Part shown: positions 36,937 through 44,995 of the stretch, piece after piece
How positions within the stretch are numbered: position 1 is the first letter of the stretch
Layout of the letters: the number at the start of each line of letters is the position of its first letter
Source: DASRAP01 sp964503275
GTDB lineage: Bacteria; Gemmatimonadota; Gemmatimonadetes; Gemmatimonadales; Gemmatimonadaceae
Direction of reading: 5' to 3'
DNA length: 64,000 nucleotides
Assembly (NCBI GenBank): GCA_964503275.1
Contig: CAZCZO010000006.1
Location: 62,001 to 126,000 of the forward strand
Translations under genes and position numbers: made by a program
Notes under the pieces: generated by a model
What the model was told of the DNA's origin: nothing
Databases searched by the model: none
Seen by the model: only the letters and a program-made list of their open reading frames with translations

Positions 36937-37406
36937 GGTCCGACGCCGTGCTGCGTCCGATGCAGCCGATCGACGGCACGCTCCACGACGTCCCACAGCT
37001 CGTCGCTGGTGCGCCGGTACTGGGTGAGGTCGCCGCCGAAGGGGTCGGAGATCGCGCGGTGCACGGCGTCGTTCGAGGCGAAGGCGGTCAGCAGATGGGT
37101 GCGGCCGGCTCCACCGAGCGCGAGCGCGCGCGTCACATGCTGCGGCCCCATCGCGAGGATGACGTCGGCCTCGGCGATGAGGTCGGCGGTGAGCAGCCGG
37201 GCCCGATGCGCGCTGAGGTCGAGCCCGCGTTCGAGACCGACCAGCATCGACCCGTCCGAGGCGGGCGCGTCGGGCCACGCCGCCGTGCCGGCGCTCCCCA
37301 CCACGATGTCCGCGTGACGGTCGGCACTGAGCTGCGCCGCGATCGCTGCCGCCAGCGGGGACCGGCAGGTATTGCCCGTACACACGAAGAGCAGGCGCAC
37401 GGTCAC
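36933..37406 (-). CDS. Low-molecular-weight protein phosphatase (tyrosine or arginine)
   Basis: The 157-residue protein starts with the P-loop VCTGNTCRSP (Cys 9, Thr 13, Arg 15) and has the acid loop SDPFGGD near residue 117. A threonine at the fifth P-loop position is the feature that marks protein-arginine phosphatases such as Bacillus YwlE, while tyrosine phosphatases usually have Ile or Leu there. Arginine kinase McsB is not in the window. The GTG start overlaps the ispD stop and the end overlaps aroE. Confidence 0.87.
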   Translation of the reverse strand: MTVRLLFVCTGNTCRSPLAAAIAAQLSADRHADIVVGSAGTAAWPDAPASDGSMLVGLERGLDLSAHRARLLTADLIAEADVILAMGPQHVTRALALGGAGRTHLLTAFASNDAVHRAISDPFGGDLTQYRRTSDELWDVVERAVDRLHRTQHGVGP

Positions 37407-38179
37407 GGTGCGGTGTCCTCATCGGGGAGTCCGAAGAGCAGATCCGCTCGGCGGAAGTCGGCCTCCTCGGTGACCTTCATCGCCCGCTCGGACCCGCGGA
37501 CCACATGGACGGCGTGGCCGAGCTGCTCCAGCAATCCGGCATCATCGGTCGCGGTCAGACCCTGCGCGACGGCGGTACGGTGGGCCTCCTGCAAGAGCGC
37601 CCGTGGGAAGCCCTGCGGGGTCTGCGCGCGCCACAGCGCGGTGCGATCGACAGTGCGGATGATCCGGCCCGTCGCATCCACTTCCTTGAGCGTGTCAACG
37701 ACCGGGATCGCGGCGACGACGTTGCGTCCAGCGCGGGCCGCCGTGATCACGCGGTCGATGGTCGAGTCATCGACGAGGGGTCGCGCGGCATCGTGCACCA
37801 GGACGACAGCAGCCTCCGGCACCAGATCCTCGAGCCCGTTCCGCACGGAATCGGACCGCGTCGCGCCGCCGACCGACAGCAGGAGCCGATCCAGATCGGC
37901 CTGGAACAGCCACGGTGGTGGATCGGCCACGTAGCGGTCCGGCAGGACGCAGACCACCGAGCAGACGTCCGGCCGCATCAAGAAGGCCTGGACGGAATGG
38001 AGCAGCATGGGCCGGCCGGCGACCCAGCGGAACTGCTTGAGCTCTGCCCCACCGACGCGCGAGCCCGATCCCGCCGCGACGATGATGACGCCGACGTCCC
38101 GAGGCCCCTCCCCTGCCGGGGCCGGCCGCGTGGGAACGGTGTGCGGGACGGGCAACGGCACCTGGCGCGTGGTCGTCAT
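37403..38179 (-). CDS. ispD: 2-C-methyl-D-erythritol 4-phosphate cytidylyltransferase
   Basis: Third step of the MEP isoprenoid pathway: joins CTP and MEP. The 258 residues have the nucleotide loop VIIVAAGSGSRVGG, VLVHDAARPLVD, AQTPQGFPRALL and TDDAGLLEQLG. The first 28 residues are a Pro-rich extension. ispF is not adjacent. The ATG overlaps the radA stop. Confidence 0.95.
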   Translation of the reverse strand: MTTTRQVPLPVPHTVPTRPAPAGEGPRDVGVIIVAAGSGSRVGGAELKQFRWVAGRPMLLHSVQAFLMRPDVCSVVCVLPDRYVADPPPWLFQADLDRLLLSVGGATRSDSVRNGLEDLVPEAAVVLVHDAARPLVDDSTIDRVITAARAGRNVVAAIPVVDTLKEVDATGRIIRTVDRTALWRAQTPQGFPRALLQEAHRTAVAQGLTATDDAGLLEQLGHAVHVVRGSERAMKVTEEADFRRADLLFGLPDEDTAP

Positions 38180-39552
38180 GCGCCGGCGTCCACGAAGAGC
38201 GCACGGAAGAGCGCGGCGATGTCGCGCATCTCGCGGACGCGCATCGTGCCACGCCCCCGCGGTCGGTCCGCGTTGCCCTCAGCGACGAAGGCGCAGTCGA
38301 ACCCCAATTGCTCGGCTTCGGCAAGCCGACGATCCAGTTGGCCGACCGGACGGATCTCGCCGCCAAGGCCGATCTCGCCGATGCACACGGCGCCGGATGG
38401 CAATGCCCGGTCGTACACGCTCGAGGCGAGCGCCGTGGCAATCGCGAGGTCGCCAGCGGGCTCGACCATGCGCAACCCGCCGACCACGTTCACGAACACG
38501 TCCAATTGCGCGAACGAGAGGCCGGCCCGCTTGTCGAGCACCGCCAGGAGCAGGGCCAGACGACGCGTGTCGAATCCGGTCGCGACCCGCTGCGGTGTGC
38601 CGAAGCCCGCCTTCGATGCGAGCGCCTGTACCTCGACCAACAGCGGTCGCGTGCCTTCGATCAACGCGGTGACCGCGCTCCCCGAGGCGCGGGCGTTGCG
38701 ATCCCCGAGGAAGAGTGATGACGGGTTCGCGATCGGCACGAGACCGACCGTGGTCATCCGGAACACCGCGATCTCGTCCACGCTCCCGAAGCGGTTCTTG
38801 GTCGCCCGCAGGACACGATGGTCGCCCCGGCCCTCTCCCTCGAAGTAGAGCACTGTGTCGACCATGTGCTCCAGGGTCTTGGGTCCGGCGATCCCCCCGT
38901 CCTTGGTCACGTGCCCGACGAGCAGCACGGCCACTCCGGTCGCCTTCGCGTAGCGCATCAACCGCGCGGCGCATTCGCGTACCTGCCCCACGTTGCCGGG
39001 TGCGCCCTCGACACCGTCGGTCGCGATGGTCTGGATCGAATCGATGACCAGCACCCCGGGCCGCGTGCGCTCGGCGACCTCGAGGATCCGCTCAAGCATG
39101 GTCTCGCCGAGGATCTGCACCGCGCCCGCGTCCTCACGCAGTCGCTCGGCGCGCAACTTGACCTGCAGTGGGCTCTCCTCGCCACTGACGTACAGCACGG
39201 TCGCTCCGGCGGCCTGGACGAGCGCCGTAGCCTGCAGGAGCAGGGTGGATTTGCCGATCCCAGGCTCCCCGCCGACCAGGACCAGCGACCCGGGCACGAT
39301 CCCGCCACCCAGCACGAAATCCAGCTCGGGCATCCCGGTCGCCAGGCGCGGGGTGGCCGAGGCGGAGACCTCGGCCAGGCGCATCGCGCTCGCCGCCCCC
39401 GCGCGGGGTGCGGGAGACCGCGAGGCCCGCGGCGCGTCGGCCTCGACCAAGGCATTCCACGCGCCGCAGGTGGCGCACTGCCCGGCCCACTTGGCGTGCT
39501 CGGCGCCGCAGGCCGTGCACACGTGGATCGTGCGTGGTGCGCGCGTGCGCAT
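38176..39552 (-). CDS. radA: DNA repair protein RadA (Sms)
   Basis: RecA-like helicase that helps branch migration in recombination and transformation. The 458 residues have a four-Cys zinc motif (Cys 12, 15, 26, 29), a Walker A GEPGIGKST (95-103), the RadA hallmark KNRFG and a Lon-like C-terminal domain with GEIGLGGEIRPV. The ATG at 39552 gives the normal start CTACGAEHAKWAGQC; the longer frame upstream overlaps dnaB out of phase. It lies 28 bases after dnaB. Confidence 0.96.
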   Translation of the reverse strand: MRTRAPRTIHVCTACGAEHAKWAGQCATCGAWNALVEADAPRASRSPAPRAGAASAMRLAEVSASATPRLATGMPELDFVLGGGIVPGSLVLVGGEPGIGKSTLLLQATALVQAAGATVLYVSGEESPLQVKLRAERLREDAGAVQILGETMLERILEVAERTRPGVLVIDSIQTIATDGVEGAPGNVGQVRECAARLMRYAKATGVAVLLVGHVTKDGGIAGPKTLEHMVDTVLYFEGEGRGDHRVLRATKNRFGSVDEIAVFRMTTVGLVPIANPSSLFLGDRNARASGSAVTALIEGTRPLLVEVQALASKAGFGTPQRVATGFDTRRLALLLAVLDKRAGLSFAQLDVFVNVVGGLRMVEPAGDLAIATALASSVYDRALPSGAVCIGEIGLGGEIRPVGQLDRRLAEAEQLGFDCAFVAEGNADRPRGRGTMRVREMRDIAALFRALFVDAGA

Positions 39553-39580
39553 CAGCGTTGCCCGCCGCTCGTGCGAGCGC

Positions 39581-41014
39581 TCATCCGTCCCGCTCCTGGC
39601 GACCGGAGAAGTTGTCGAAGCGTGTGAACTGTTTGTGGAAGAACAAGCGGACCGTCCCGGTGGGACCGTTCCGTTGCTTCGCGATGATGATCTCGGCCAG
39701 TCCCTCGAGCGGCGTGCCATCGGGGAGGGCGCGTTCCCCCTGCTCTCCCTTCACCATCTCGTACATCTCGGGCCGATAGATGAACATGGCGAGGTCCGCG
39801 TCCTGCTCGATGGCCCCGGAGTCGCGCAGGTCGGACAGCTGGGGACGCTTGCCGCCCTCGCCCGTGCGCTGCTCCGGCGCGCGGGACAGCTGCGACAGCG
39901 CGATCACCGGAACGCCGAGCTCCTTCGCGAGGATCTTGAGGTTGCGCGAGATCGTCGAGATCTCTTGCTGCCGGTTCTCGATGCCCGGCGGCCCCTGGAT
40001 CAGCTGGAGGTAGTCGACGATGATGAGCTGCACCCCATGCTCCACCTTCACCCGGCGCGCGCGCGCACGGAGCTCCAGCAGGTTCAGGCCGGCCGTGTCG
40101 TCGATGTAGATGGGGGCGTTGATGAGCAGGGAGGCCGCGCGGGAGAGCCGCTTGTAATCGTCCGCCGACAACCGGCCGGAGCGCAGCTTCTGCGCGTCGA
40201 TGAGCCCTTCGCTGGCGAGCATGCGCGACGCCAGCGACTCCTTGCTCATCTCCAGCGAGAAGAAGGCGACGGGGATCTCCCGCTCGAGCGCGACATGCTG
40301 CGCGATGTTGAGCACGAACGAGGTCTTGCCCATCGACGGACGCGCCGCCACGATGACCAGATCGCCCGGCTGGAAGCCGAGGGTCATGCGGTCGAGATCC
40401 GTGAAGCCCGTGGGTACGCCGGTCACCTCACCGCCCGCCTGCATCAACGCGTCGATCTTCTCCATGGCCGGCCACAGCAGGTTCTTGATGCGCACGAACC
40501 CCTCGGCGCCCCGCTGCGATGAGACCTGCAGGATGCGATGCTCTGCGGCATCCAGCAGGTCGGCGGCCGTGCTGCGACCATCGAAGGCTTCGGTGACGAG
40601 GCCGGTCGAGACCTCGATGAGCCGGCGCAGCAGCGCTTTCTCTTTGACGATCTTGGCGTGATACTCGACGTTCGCCGCGGTCGGGACCGCGTCGAGCAAC
40701 ATCGCGATGTACTCCTGCCCTCCCGCCCGGACGAGTTCCCCGCGACGCTGCAATTCGTCGGAGAGCGTCAGGGGGTCGATGACGCCGCCCTGTTGCTCCA
40801 GCACGCCCATGGCGCGGAACAACAGCCGGTGCCGCTCGACGAAGAACATCGTGTCATCGATGTGCTCGGTCGCGCGCGACAACGCATCGCGGTCGAGCAT
40901 GACGGCCCCCAGCACCGCGGTCTCCGCCTCCTCAGAGTAAGGAGGGCGGCGATCGCGGAACGCATCACGCGTCGGGGCCGGCGCGGTCAAGGAGTCGTCG
41001 GACGAACTTGACAT
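39581..41014 (-). CDS. dnaB: Replicative DNA helicase
   Basis: Hexameric helicase that unwinds DNA at the replication fork. The 477 residues comprise an N-terminal domain starting PPYSEEAETAVLGAVMLD and a RecA-like motor with Walker A ARPSMGKTSF, FFSLEMSKE and DYLQLIQGPPG. No intein is present. The ATG at 41014 is the only sensible start before the conserved domain, so the gene overlaps the end of the glycosylase gene by 50 bases, the longest coding overlap in the window. Confidence 0.97.
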   Translation of the reverse strand: MSSSSDDSLTAPAPTRDAFRDRRPPYSEEAETAVLGAVMLDRDALSRATEHIDDTMFFVERHRLLFRAMGVLEQQGGVIDPLTLSDELQRRGELVRAGGQEYIAMLLDAVPTAANVEYHAKIVKEKALLRRLIEVSTGLVTEAFDGRSTAADLLDAAEHRILQVSSQRGAEGFVRIKNLLWPAMEKIDALMQAGGEVTGVPTGFTDLDRMTLGFQPGDLVIVAARPSMGKTSFVLNIAQHVALEREIPVAFFSLEMSKESLASRMLASEGLIDAQKLRSGRLSADDYKRLSRAASLLINAPIYIDDTAGLNLLELRARARRVKVEHGVQLIIVDYLQLIQGPPGIENRQQEISTISRNLKILAKELGVPVIALSQLSRAPEQRTGEGGKRPQLSDLRDSGAIEQDADLAMFIYRPEMYEMVKGEQGERALPDGTPLEGLAEIIIAKQRNGPTGTVRLFFHKQFTRFDNFSGRQERDG

Positions 41015-42020
41015 CTTCCCAAGTGGGGCGTTTCCACGCCGGATTACGGAGCAGGGCCGCCGGATGGTACGTCACGACCAGAGGGACACCATAGTAGGTA
41101 TGCTCCATCCCCCGCAACTTCGAGATCTCCAGCTTCGTGTCGAGCAGCGTCCGCGCCGCGAACGCGCCCAATGTCAGGATCACGCGCGGCCGGAGGAGCT
41201 CCAACTGTCGGAGCAAGAAGGGGCGGCAGGCGGCGATCTCGCCAGGCGCCGGGTTGCGGTTCTTCGGCGGGCGGTGCTTGACGACATTGCAGATGAAGAC
41301 ATCCTCTCGGCGGAGCTGGATGGCCGCGAGGATGTCGTTGAGCAGGTCTCCCGAGCGACCGACGAACGGCCGCCCGGTCTCGTCTTCGGTCGCGCCTGGC
41401 GCCTCACCCACGATGACCAGCGCGGCGTTCGGGTTGCCCTCGCCCGGCACCGGGTTGAGCGCCTCATCGGCGAGCGAGCAGGCGCGACACCCCGCGATCA
41501 ACGCCTCGAGCGCCCCGAGTGATGTGGCCGCCGCGACGGGTCCCCCGGCGCCTGCGGGCGTGCGTCCACCGATGACGATCGGCAACACCGCTGCGGACGG
41601 GTCCCCCGGTACCCTCGCGCCATCGTCACCATCGGCCAGGTGACCGTCGGGCACCTCGCTGGGCGTCGGTCGGGCCGGCGATACCGAGGGCGGCGTCGGC
41701 ACCGCGGTCGGGGCGATGCCCGCTGCCCGGAACGCCGCCCGCCAGTCCTCGGGCCCGGACGACGCGACCTCGCGGACCCGAGGCGCGAGCTGCTCTCGGG
41801 TCGGCGCTGCACGCTCCGGGCCACGATCCTGCGCGGGCGGCGCGTCGCTCGCCTCCCGCGGCATCGGGCGCGCGCCACCGCGGCCGGCGCGGCGGGCGGC
41901 TTCCCCCGCCACGAGCGCCATCGCCTCGTCGACACTGAGTCGATCGAGGAGGAACTCGCGCTCTCCCACCTCGCGACGCTGCTCCAGATACGCGCGCAGG
42001 CGCGTCAGCGCGTCATCCAC
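40965..42020 (-). CDS. Uracil-DNA glycosylase, family 4, with long N-terminal extension
   Basis: Removes uracil from DNA. The C-terminal domain has GEAPGATEDETGRPFVG (about 205-221), the THP-type motif YHPAALLRNP and four cysteines (178, 181, 244, 265) placed as in the 4Fe-4S family 4 enzymes. The first 165 residues are extra: a helical start followed by a Pro/Ala-rich linker without recognisable domain. The GTG at 42020 overlaps the coaBC stop by eight bases and the 3' end overlaps dnaB by 50. Distal relatives annotate this architecture as phage SPO1 DNA polymerase-related. Confidence 0.9.
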   Translation of the reverse strand: MDDALTRLRAYLEQRREVGEREFLLDRLSVDEAMALVAGEAARRAGRGGARPMPREASDAPPAQDRGPERAAPTREQLAPRVREVASSGPEDWRAAFRAAGIAPTAVPTPPSVSPARPTPSEVPDGHLADGDDGARVPGDPSAAVLPIVIGGRTPAGAGGPVAAATSLGALEALIAGCRACSLADEALNPVPGEGNPNAALVIVGEAPGATEDETGRPFVGRSGDLLNDILAAIQLRREDVFICNVVKHRPPKNRNPAPGEIAACRPFLLRQLELLRPRVILTLGAFAARTLLDTKLEISKLRGMEHTYYGVPLVVTYHPAALLRNPAWKRPTWEDVKFVRRLLDRAGPDA

Positions 42021-43206
42021 GGCGGCGCACGATGCGATCCCACAACTCGTCCGCGACCGCATCCTTCGGTAGCAGCGGCAGATCCTCCCGCGCCGTCGCA
42101 TCGATCACCGACACGCGGTTGGTGTCGGCGCCGAAGCCGGCGTCCGCCGTGCCGGCCAGATTGAGCACGATGAGGTCAAGCCCTTTGGCGGCGAGTTTCT
42201 CGCGCGCATAGCGCTCGCCGTCGTGCGTCTCGAGCGCGAAGCCGACCACGGTCACCCCTGGCGGCCTCGCGACACGCGTACTCGCGAGGATATCCACGGC
42301 GGGCCGGACCGCCAGCGACACCGCGCCGTCGCTCTTCTTGAGCTTCTGCGGCGCCACATCGGCGGCGACGAAATCGACCGGGGCGGCCGCCATCACGAGG
42401 ACGTCAGCGTGCGGGAGCGCGGCGGCCACGGCGTCCGCCATCTCCGCGGTCGTGGTGACCGCCTCGCAGGGCAGGTGCGCGGGCAGTGGGACGCTCAATG
42501 GCCCATGGATGAGCCGAACGTCAGCGCCGCGCCGCCACGCGGCCGACGCGAGCGCGACGCCCATCTTGCCCGTGGAGTGATTCGAGAGGAACCGCACCGG
42601 GTCGATCGGCGCCTGCGTGGGGCCCGCCGTCACCACGACGCGGAGACCCGCGAGCGAGGGGACCTCGAGGGCCCTCGCGACATGCGCGACGAGGATCTCA
42701 GGTTCGGGGAAACGGCCGGGTCCGCTGCCTTCGCCGGCCGCGAGGTCGCCCACGGCGGGGTCCACGACCCGATAGCCCAGGCCGGCGCAGGTCCGCACAT
42801 TGGCTTGGACCGCCGGGTGCGCCCACATGTGGTCGTTCATGGCCGGCGCGATCACGACCGGTGCGGTGGTCGCGAGCAGGACAGCACCCAGAAGGTCATC
42901 CGCCCGACCCGTGGCCGCTCGCGCAAGGAAGTCGGCGGTGGCGGGCGCGACCACGACCACGTCGGCCGCCTTGGCCAGTGCGATGTGCGTGAGGGCCGCC
43001 CCCTCCGCGAGCAGCGCGTCGTGTACCGGTCGCCCGGTCAGGCCCTCGAAGGTGATGCCACCGACGAACTCCCGCGCACTGCGTGTGAGGATCACCTCGA
43101 CCGTCGCGCCGGCTTTGAGCAGCGCCCGCGCCAGCAACGCCGCCTTGTAGCTGGCGATGCCCCCGGTCACCCCGAGGAGGACCCGGCGACCGGCGAAGGG
43201 ACGCAC
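42013..43206 (-). CDS. coaBC: Bifunctional phosphopantothenoylcysteine decarboxylase/synthetase
   Basis: Two steps of coenzyme A synthesis in one chain. The N-terminal flavoprotein half (CoaC) has GVTGGIASYKAALL, the APAMNDHMW segment and the GEGSGPGRFPEP loop; the C-terminal half (CoaB) has TAGPTQAPIDPVRFLSN, STGKMG and the KLKKSDG lysine motif. The 397-residue length is typical. It starts with GTG 11 bases after rpoZ. Confidence 0.97.
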   Translation of the reverse strand: MRPFAGRRVLLGVTGGIASYKAALLARALLKAGATVEVILTRSAREFVGGITFEGLTGRPVHDALLAEGAALTHIALAKAADVVVVAPATADFLARAATGRADDLLGAVLLATTAPVVIAPAMNDHMWAHPAVQANVRTCAGLGYRVVDPAVGDLAAGEGSGPGRFPEPEILVAHVARALEVPSLAGLRVVVTAGPTQAPIDPVRFLSNHSTGKMGVALASAAWRRGADVRLIHGPLSVPLPAHLPCEAVTTTAEMADAVAAALPHADVLVMAAAPVDFVAADVAPQKLKKSDGAVSLAVRPAVDILASTRVARPPGVTVVGFALETHDGERYAREKLAAKGLDLIVLNLAGTADAGFGADTNRVSVIDATAREDLPLLPKDAVADELWDRIVRRRG

Positions 43207-43217
43207 GCGACTCGGAG

Positions 43218-43427
43218 CTACTCGGTCGGACGCTTGCGCGGCACGACGCGGTAGGCCACGTCCCCATCGGTGAGGTCCTCGAGTGCGCGGGTCGTGAGCT
43301 TCTTCTCACGCGACGACGGCATCTTGGGGAACTCGTTCAGCGCGCGCGCGTAGCGCGATGCGACCAAGACGGCCAGATACTTGTTGGCGGCCGTCTCGGT
43401 GATCTCGTTCGGGGTGAATACCTGCAT
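43218..43427 (-). CDS. rpoZ: RNA polymerase omega subunit
   Basis: Small RNA polymerase assembly subunit of 69 residues. The conserved N-terminal core NKYLAVLVASRYARALNE and KLTTRALEDLTDGDVAYR match RpoZ. Its place directly after gmk is the standard order. The six-base gap to gmk implies co-transcription. Confidence 0.93.
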   Translation of the reverse strand: MQVFTPNEITETAANKYLAVLVASRYARALNEFPKMPSSREKKLTTRALEDLTDGDVAYRVVPRKRPTE

Positions 43428-43433
43428 CGTTCG

Positions 43434-44072
43434 CTACTCCGGGAGGAGAATGGACTGCTGGAGCTCAGTGAGCACGGCGCCCACCTGCGGATCGACGCTC
43501 AGCGCACCCGCGAATCGCGAGCGTTCGGCGTCGATGATCGCGGACACCCGCCGCACGGCGTCGTCCAGCTCATCGTTGATGACCACGTAATCGTACTCCG
43601 ACACGGCGGCGATCTCATCGATCGCGGCGCGTAACCGGCTGCGCAGTTGCGCGTCCGACTCGCTCTGCCGCGCCGACAGGCGGCTTCGCAGGACGGCCGC
43701 CGACGGCGGTACGATGAATACTAGTCGAGTTGCCGGGATCGCGGCACGGAACTGCCGCGCACCCTGCACGTCGATGTCCAGCAGCAGGTGCTGGCGGGCC
43801 TGCGACACGCGCTCCACCTCGGAGCGCAGGGTCCCGTACCACTGCCCGTGGACCTCCGCGCACTCGGCAAAGGCCCCCTCCTCGCGACGGCGGGCGAACT
43901 CCTCGGGCGAGAGGAAATGATAGTCCACGCCGTCCGCTTCGCCGGGTCGCGGCCGCCGCGTGGTCGCTGAGATGGAGTAGCCGACGTCCGGCCGGGCCTC
44001 CAGCAGGCGCCGGGCGATCGTCGTCTTGCCGCCGCCCGAGGGGGCTGAGAGCACCACAGGAAAGTGCCTCAT
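43434..44072 (-). CDS. gmk: Guanylate kinase
   Basis: Phosphorylates GMP to GDP. The 212 residues have the P-loop SAPSGGGKTT, SATTRRPRPGEADGVDYHF and the IDVQGARQ segment. The ATG overlaps the yicC stop as ATGA. Between yicC and rpoZ it supplies GDP for GTP and (p)ppGpp; no spoT follows. Confidence 0.97.
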   Translation of the reverse strand: MRHFPVVLSAPSGGGKTTIARRLLEARPDVGYSISATTRRPRPGEADGVDYHFLSPEEFARRREEGAFAECAEVHGQWYGTLRSEVERVSQARQHLLLDIDVQGARQFRAAIPATRLVFIVPPSAAVLRSRLSARQSESDAQLRSRLRAAIDEIAAVSEYDYVVINDELDDAVRRVSAIIDAERSRFAGALSVDPQVGAVLTELQQSILLPE

Positions 44073-44944
44073 TCGAGGTTCTCGACCTGTTCGCGGAGGC
44101 GTTCCAACTCCTCCTTGATCGTCACGACGTCGCGCTGCATCTCGGCGTCATTGCTCTTGCTGCCCGTGGTGTTCGCCTCGCGGAGCAGCTCCTGCAAGAG
44201 GAAGCCGAGCCGCTTGCCCACGGGCTCGTCGTCGTCGGCGTTGAGTGCCTCGTGGAACGCCACCGCGTGGGACCGGAAGCGGTCCAGCTCTTCGCCGATA
44301 TCCCAGCGCTCGGCGGACAATGCGACTTCCTGCGCCAACCGATGCTCGTCGACCGCGACGCCGTTCAGCAGCGCGGCCACGTTCGCCGTCAGGCGCTGCC
44401 GATACGCGCTGACCCGTTCGGGTGCGCGTTCCGCGAGTCGCCCGACGATCGTCTCGGCCGCCTGCAGGCGCGTGCGGAGTACTTCCGCCAGCCGTGCCCC
44501 CTCGGCGCGCCGCATGGCCAGCAGCGCATCCAGCGCGGCATCTACGACCGCGAGGGCCGGGGCGACGTCCTCGACCGCGTCCTCCTCGCGGACGCCCCCG
44601 ACGACGCCGGGCACCCGCAGCACGGTCGCCACGTCCAGCTCCCCGCCTAGGGCGTACTGTGTGCGCAACGCTCGCAGCGTCGCGACCGCCGCCGCGAAGG
44701 CGGCGGTGTCGATCCGCGTGTCGGCCGACCGCTCGGACTCGAGTCGGGCGGTCACGGTCACGTGGCCGCGGGCGACCCGGCGACGTACCAGCTCGCGGAC
44801 CTCGGCCTCCCAACGCGCGAGCGCGGGCGGCAACTTGAGGGCGGGGCTGAAGAAGCGATGGTTCACGGAGCGGACGTCCACGATGAGCGTCGCGCGACCC
44901 ACCGGACCGCTGGCGGTCCCGAACCCGGTCATTGATCGGAGCAT
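44069..44944 (-). CDS. yicC: YicC family endoribonuclease
   Basis: YicC proteins are recently recognised metal-dependent endoribonucleases implicated in small-RNA decay. The 291 residues begin MLRSMTGFGTA, include SVNHRFF and end with the conserved HRLAQEVALSAERWDIGEELDRF stretch (seen in two parts) and the EGKRLGFLLQEL-like block GKRLGFLLQELLREANT. It is the first gene of the long run to carA. The ATG follows a candidate -10 by only eight bases. Confidence 0.94.
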   Translation of the reverse strand: MLRSMTGFGTASGPVGRATLIVDVRSVNHRFFSPALKLPPALARWEAEVRELVRRRVARGHVTVTARLESERSADTRIDTAAFAAAVATLRALRTQYALGGELDVATVLRVPGVVGGVREEDAVEDVAPALAVVDAALDALLAMRRAEGARLAEVLRTRLQAAETIVGRLAERAPERVSAYRQRLTANVAALLNGVAVDEHRLAQEVALSAERWDIGEELDRFRSHAVAFHEALNADDDEPVGKRLGFLLQELLREANTTGSKSNDAEMQRDVVTIKEELERLREQVENLE

Positions 44945-44952
44945 AACCCCGT

Positions 44953-44981
44953 AAGTTACTGCCAGACCGCCGGTTACGGAA
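44953..44981 (-). promoter_or_regulatory. Candidate yicC promoter
   Basis: Minus-strand TTCCGT (44981-44976), 17-base spacer, TAACTT (44958-44953). The expected start point near 44946 is two bases before the ATG, so the long yicC-to-carA transcript would begin leaderless or nearly so. The U32 gene has an almost identical promoter (TTCCGA, 17 bases, TAACTT). Confidence 0.45.
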
Positions 44982-44995
44982 GTCGCCTGAACCGT

